A stretch of 64,000 nt of DNA, taken from positions 62,001 to 126,000 of the forward strand of contig NZ_JACYFG010000051.1 of the NCBI RefSeq assembly GCF_014803405.1. The letters are read 5' to 3'. A program made the translations under genes and the position numbers. Origin of the DNA: Pelagicoccus enzymogenes. Its GTDB lineage: Bacteria; Verrucomicrobiota; Verrucomicrobiia; Opitutales; Opitutaceae. Positions 60,459-64,000 of this stretch are shown here, piece after piece (within the stretch, counting starts at the first letter, position 1; each line of letters opens with the position of its first letter). The notes under the pieces are model-generated. The model was not told the origin of the DNA and ran no database searches. It saw only the letters and a list, made by a program, of their open reading frames with translations.

Positions 60459-60869
60459 ATGTCTGGTGAAACTGAGTTAGGGAAACTTTTGGTGACGCTG
60501 CAGCCTGTTTTGCTGCGGGAGGAGTTCGTGTTTTTGACTTTCGCGGATGGTTCCTATGGTGAACGATCCCATTTACGGCCGATCGTATCCGTCAGGGAAT
60601 CGGAGGGCTTGAGCTTGGTGGTTCCGAGGGCGAGAGCCGATGAGGAGGGCTTGGCTTACGAGAGCGTTTTCAGGGCGATCACCTTAAACGTACATTCGAG
60701 TTTGCAGGCGGTTGGCTTGACAGCGGTGGTGGCTCGGGCCTTGGCGGATAGGGGGATCAGCGCCAATGTGGTGGCGGGTTTCTTTCACGATCATGTTTTC
60801 GTGCCGGTCGATAGGTCGGAAGAGGCGTTGGCCGCGATAGCCTCGCTTTCACGCTCGCGGTTGGGCTGA
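60459..60869 (+). CDS. ACT-domain protein (DUF2241-like)
   Basis: A 136-residue protein from the ATG at 60459; the upstream extension has no support. LGKLLVTLQPVLLREEFVFL, then ITLNVHSSLQAVGLTAVVAR, ALADRGISANVVAGFFHDHV and FVPVDRSEEALAAI match the two-part ACT-like DUF2241 family, small cytosolic proteins thought to bind amino acids or similar ligands. It stands alone on the plus strand. No partner is evident. Confidence 0.82.
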   Translation: MSGETELGKLLVTLQPVLLREEFVFLTFADGSYGERSHLRPIVSVRESEGLSLVVPRARADEEGLAYESVFRAITLNVHSSLQAVGLTAVVARALADRGISANVVAGFFHDHVFVPVDRSEEALAAIASLSRSRLG

Positions 60870-60902
60870 GTGTCCCCGCCAGGGGCCTGGATCTTGCAAT
60901 GC

Positions 60903-60926
60903 GGACCGGGTGGCACCGGTCCTTCC
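60903..60926. repeat. Dispersed hairpin motif, copy 1
   Basis: GGACCGG and CCGGTCC form a 7-bp stem with loop GTGGCA, and CCGGGTGGCACCGGTCCTTCC here matches 62167-62187 in 19 of 21 positions. It follows the ACT-domain gene in a gap with other GC-rich inverted repeats. Confidence 0.5.
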
Positions 60927-60988
60927 GGGGCTTGCTCTTTCTATGCTGTTTTCAGCCGAGGTCCCGAGGGGCGGGCTGGATGGTGCTT

Positions 60989-61981
60989 TCAGCGTCTTGC
61001 CAATGAGTCTTCGCTCGCTAGGTCGGCCTTGAGGTTGGCCAGCTCGAGTTGGAAGCGGGTGTATTGAGGCAAGAGTTGGAGGGCTTTCTCGAGATGCTTG
61101 ATCGACTTCTTGAGGTCGCCTGCGGCGAGGGCATCCCGGGACTGCTTGTAGTGGAAAAATGGATTTTTCTTGGAACGTTTGGCGCCGAGCTTTGCGAAGC
61201 GTTCTGCTTTCGCGTGGTCGCCTGTCTGTTCGTAGTACTGGGAAAGCAGGTAACAAACGGAAGCGGACTGGCTAGAGCGGTTGGCGGCATTGAGCCGAGC
61301 GGTTTCGCCGTCCTTGCGGTTGCCTTGGCGGAAATGGTAGAGCCCAAGGTTTTGCCAGGCGATGCTGTTGCTGGGGTCGATTTCGATGGCGCGGTCGATG
61401 AAGGCTTTGGCAGATTCGATATTGTCGCGAGCGAGGGCGAGCAATCCGGAGTTGTTGTAGTAGTGGGAAAGCACCCTTTGGTCGCTTACGGGATTGCGGC
61501 TGCGGGAGGCGACCTCTGCGTACTCCGGCAAACCTTCTACGACGTACTGGTTGCCGCCAACGGTGACAATGGCGTTGATGTGGGAGGTTTCGATGAAGAT
61601 GCCGTTGATCTCCTCCCAAGTTGGAGAGTAGTCGATTTGGTTGAAGCGGGCCTCGAGTCCGACTTCGCGGGCAAGGGTGACGAAGAGCATGGCAAAGGAT
61701 ACGCAGTTCCCGCGGCGCTCTTGGAATGCTTGCTCTGCGTTTAAGGTCTCGGAGGCAGAGTAGGTGAAGGCATTGTCGTCCGCGTAGAGGGCGTCGAGAA
61801 TGCGTTGCATTTTCAGCAGCGGACTTTGCCCGGAATGGATATTGTTTTGGGTAAGGAATACCTTCATTTCCTCCGTCGCCTCGAGACTGGGTGCGGCTAG
61901 CTGCGAGGGTGGGGCCTGGGCGATGGCGAGGAGTGGAAGGGCAAGCGATGCAAGGAGAGTGAGAGTCGAGCGAAGTTTCAT
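60989..61981 (-). CDS. Exported transglutaminase-like / TPR protein
   Basis: A 330-residue protein with a signal peptide (about 1-21). Residues about 60-165 form a transglutaminase-like core with RRGNCVSFAMLFVTLAREVG (catalytic-type Cys), ETSHINAIVTVGG (His) and a following strand. Residues about 175-320 are tetratricopeptide repeats (SNSIAWQNLGLYHFRQGNRK and similar). Such proteins act in the periplasm, with the repeats as a docking surface. Single gene, convergent with the ACT-domain gene. Confidence 0.85.
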   Translation of the reverse strand: MKLRSTLTLLASLALPLLAIAQAPPSQLAAPSLEATEEMKVFLTQNNIHSGQSPLLKMQRILDALYADDNAFTYSASETLNAEQAFQERRGNCVSFAMLFVTLAREVGLEARFNQIDYSPTWEEINGIFIETSHINAIVTVGGNQYVVEGLPEYAEVASRSRNPVSDQRVLSHYYNNSGLLALARDNIESAKAFIDRAIEIDPSNSIAWQNLGLYHFRQGNRKDGETARLNAANRSSQSASVCYLLSQYYEQTGDHAKAERFAKLGAKRSKKNPFFHYKQSRDALAAGDLKKSIKHLEKALQLLPQYTRFQLELANLKADLASEDSLARR

Positions 61982-62313
61982 GGCGAAGGGCGAAAGAGGT
62001 GAGCGTTGGCCAACTTGGGACCGCCGAAAGATCAGGTGAGTTTCTCCTTTGTAATACTCGCCGGCGCCACGTTGGTTACCGGAAAAAGAAGGGGGCTTCC
62101 GCCGAAGTCGGAGACGGATTTCTCCCGGACTAAACCCTTGTTGGAGGTCGGTTCCTGCCTAGCGTGCCGGGTGGAACCGGTCCCTCCATAACAGCCAAGG
62201 ATTGGAGGAGCTGCTTCCGAATCGTTTGAGCAACACGATCGATTTCAAACGCTCTCTTACTCTCTTCTGCCTTTGCTTGAAGATCGTGCAAATGCCCCAT
62301 GGGAAAGGGGCCC
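61982..62313. other. Gap with the second hairpin copy
   Basis: About 330 bases between the TPR gene's start and the end of the outer-membrane protein gene. It should hold the TPR promoter. I see the dispersed motif at 62167-62187 and no gene. Confidence 0.45.
62167..62187. repeat. Dispersed hairpin motif, copy 2
   Basis: CCGGGTGGAACCGGTCCCTCC, 19 of 21 bases identical to 60906-60926, with a shorter stem (CCGG/CCGG). A repeat found in two nearby gaps may be a family of dispersed elements in this genome. Confidence 0.5.
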
Positions 62314-63366
62314 TCAGAAGCTCCGCGTGAGGGTCAGGCCGCCGAACTCGTGGGGCCTCTCTTGGCCGGGGAATTCTTCGGAACGAACGGTATAGAGGTA
62401 GTTGATGGACCAGCGGTTGGCGATGAAGCTGAGGCCTGCGTAGTAGTCGCCCACGCGTTGCTCGAGTTCGAGTCCATGGCTGTCGGCCCAGGTGTTGCCT
62501 TCGATGAATAGGTTTCGTTCCACGTAGCGCCCTTCCGCGCCCAAGGTTAGGAATAGGCCTATCTGCCCAGCCTCAGAAGACAGTCGCGGGTCGTCTGGAT
62601 TGGAAGGGAATGCGGATGTATTGGCCGGGCGGATACGCGGCGTGTTGGCGGAGAGGTGGCGGTTGTAGCCGAAACGCAGGCTGGCTCCGACGAGGGCGTG
62701 GGTGTACACGTTGCCGAGACTGAGGCCGTAGGAGCTGTTGAGATCTGCTCCCCAACCGGTCGAATTGTCGGGGAATGCGAAAAGCCGCGTGTCCCTTTGC
62801 CAGGAGAGGATGCCTCCCACCTCGTTTTTAAGCTGGTTGTCCCAGCCGTTCGCGATCTGGGAGCCGATCTTCTCGTGCACCCAATTTTGTATGTCCTCGG
62901 CGTAGGAGTCGGGTCCGACCACGCCGGCGGTGAGCTCCAAGGTGTCGGTGTGGTTCTGCCGACTCTCGCGCAGGGCAAGGCTGAGGTAAGTCCAGCCCGC
63001 GTAAGGGCGATCGTCGGCTACGAGTTCGGTCGCTTCCTTGTTCTCGGGCGTGAAGATCTTTTGTCCGAGCGAGATGGTGGCTCCGAAGGAATCGGGGGCT
63101 TTCTGGGCTCCTTTCAGCTTGGCCACTTGCTTGGCCCATTGGGGAAGGCGGGGAATTTCGGAGTAGGCCTCGGCGTTGGCGTAGTCCCATGACAGTTGGG
63201 TGCCGTTGGTGTAATTCTGGTCGGTGCCGGAGAAGACGTCGTTTTCGATGGCGATTCCGAAGGTGATGGCGTCGTTGCTGTCAGCCAAGCCTTGCGGGGC
63301 GAAGGCTAGGAACGGAAGAAGAGTGAGGCCGCTGAGGGCTCCAAGGGCGCGAGGCTTGATGTTCAT
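62314..63366 (-). CDS. LpxR-like outer-membrane lipid A deacylase (DUF2219)
   Basis: A 350-residue outer-membrane beta-barrel protein with a signal peptide (about 1-28). The start of the mature part, TFGIAIENDVFSGTDQNYTN, carries the N-D and T-N-G residues of the LpxR active site, and DDRPYAGWTYLSLAL is the family hallmark; it ends GGLTLTRSF with a terminal Phe for barrel insertion. LpxR removes a 3'-linked acyloxyacyl chain from lipid A. Whether this homologue does so is unproven; many DUF2219 proteins are untested. Confidence 0.85.
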   Translation of the reverse strand: MNIKPRALGALSGLTLLPFLAFAPQGLADSNDAITFGIAIENDVFSGTDQNYTNGTQLSWDYANAEAYSEIPRLPQWAKQVAKLKGAQKAPDSFGATISLGQKIFTPENKEATELVADDRPYAGWTYLSLALRESRQNHTDTLELTAGVVGPDSYAEDIQNWVHEKIGSQIANGWDNQLKNEVGGILSWQRDTRLFAFPDNSTGWGADLNSSYGLSLGNVYTHALVGASLRFGYNRHLSANTPRIRPANTSAFPSNPDDPRLSSEAGQIGLFLTLGAEGRYVERNLFIEGNTWADSHGLELEQRVGDYYAGLSFIANRWSINYLYTVRSEEFPGQERPHEFGGLTLTRSF

Positions 63367-63548
63367 GCAGGTCCTTATTCACAATTCGCGCCATCTGAGG
63401 GTCCGGAGGGGAGGAAGGCTGGCGTCTCTGCTTTCCGCAGCCGTTTGCATTACGGATATTGCAAAATGCAGTGGCTCTGCCGTTTGACAGTTCGTCGCTT
63501 GGAGGCACGTTAGAGGGGATCCGGCTGTTCAAATTAACCCCTACGAAA

Positions 63549-64000
63549 ATGGAGAGACGAGACTTTATCAAACGCGCGGCTTTGGCGAGTGGCGGATTTT
63601 GGGCGCTGGGTCGACTGTCGAGCGCCTGGGCGGCGGATGTCGCGTCCGATGGAATGGCCTATGGGACATTGGGGCGCACGGGGGCGAGAGTGTCTCGCTT
63701 TGGTTTCGGCACGGCTCCGATCGGTCGAGGCTGGGTGCCCGAAGCGGAGGCAATCCAAATGGTTCACAAAGCTCTCGATGAGGGTATCAATTATTTTGAT
63801 ACGGCTCCAATCTACCAAGACGGCGAGTCGGAACGGCGCTTGGGCAAGGCATTGAAAGGCAGACGCGACGAGGCCTTCGTGGTGACAAAGATTCAAGATC
63901 CCAGCTACCGGGGGACGATGCGTTTGCTGGAGGAGAGTCTCGGCCGTTTGCAGATGGATGCGGTGGACCTTGTGCACTTGCATAATTTTGGGGACGAGGG
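63549..64000 (+). CDS. Tat-exported aldo/keto reductase, N-terminal part
   Basis: About 150 residues before the window ends. The N-terminus MERRDFIKRAALASGGFWAL is a Tat signal (twin arginine, hydrophobic stretch, AWA cleavage site). Then YGTLGRTGARVSRFGFGTAP, EGINYFDTAPIYQDGESERR (Asp and Tyr of the active site) and FVVTKIQDPS (Lys) match the aldo/keto reductase family, which reduces carbonyls with NADPH. Several exported members in these bacteria act on sugars. The C-terminal part is outside the window. Confidence 0.88.
   Translation, partial: MERRDFIKRAALASGGFWALGRLSSAWAADVASDGMAYGTLGRTGARVSRFGFGTAPIGRGWVPEAEAIQMVHKALDEGINYFDTAPIYQDGESERRLGKALKGRRDEAFVVTKIQDPSYRGTMRLLEESLGRLQMDAVDLVHLHNFGDE

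Noticed and set aside
1-64000. CRISPR array or rRNA genes
   Set aside because: No regularly spaced direct repeats and no rRNA-like segments seen on reading the window.

Overview
The window looks like a chromosomal segment of a marine Verrucomicrobiota bacterium, most likely Opitutales/Puniceicoccales. Reasons: a TonB-dependent receptor whose mature N-terminus carries an FELSPF-type box, five formylglycine sulfatases, two DUF5722 proteins, a GH78 rhamnosidase and an LpxR-type outer-membrane protein. The taxonomic call is inference; no rRNA is present.

Bases 1-33.8 kb form a polysaccharide-utilisation region, probably for a sulfated, rhamnose-containing algal glycan. A minus-strand operon (7225 to 1) encodes a sulfatase, an ABC transporter whose solute-binding protein is fused to its MalF-type permease, a MalG-type permease, an NCS1-type permease, a small membrane protein and the start of a CBM9-like lipoprotein/exported protein. 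A LacI-type regulator is divergent from it. A two-gene unit (SnoaL-like plus unknown exported protein) follows. A seven-gene minus-strand operon (23962 to 11089) encodes four sulfatases, a GH78 alpha-L-rhamnosidase, a GPH-type symporter and a DUF5722 glycosidase-like protein. Divergent from it lie a NarL-type sensor kinase/regulator pair, the TonB receptor and a second, very large DUF5722 protein ending in a CBM3-like module. A 19-bp motif is shared upstream of the sulfatase operon/kinase and of the receptor.

Bases 34-52 kb form an accessory, defence-island-like region with gene wrecks. It contains a duplicated TPR-like gene (one copy frameshifted), a PD-(D/E)XK-like protein, a DnaG-type zinc-finger domain that has lost most zinc ligands, a DUF3320 stub and an AbiE pair with a twice-frameshifted toxin. 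It also contains a DUF5131 - TcmP - HEPN/zinc-ribbon cassette, a nuclease - HerA - DUF4365(stub) operon, and an operon of SbcD-like nuclease, SbcC-like ATPase, a TerB/SAP/restriction-like protein and a potassium channel. The DUF5131-TcmP-HEPN cassette is the best candidate for an undescribed system.

Bases 52-60 kb look like an integrative mobilizable element: candidate oriT, MobC, a relaxase with a coiled-coil membrane protein encoded inside its gene in another frame, a LysR regulator, an unknown protein, a small HTH protein and a tyrosine integrase whose 3' side faces the 3' end of a CAU-anticodon tRNA. A broken copy of the 5' part of that tRNA sits just beyond. From 60.4 kb to the end the genes look like core genome: an ACT-domain protein, a transglutaminase/TPR exported protein, an LpxR-like outer-membrane protein and the start of a Tat-exported aldo/keto reductase.
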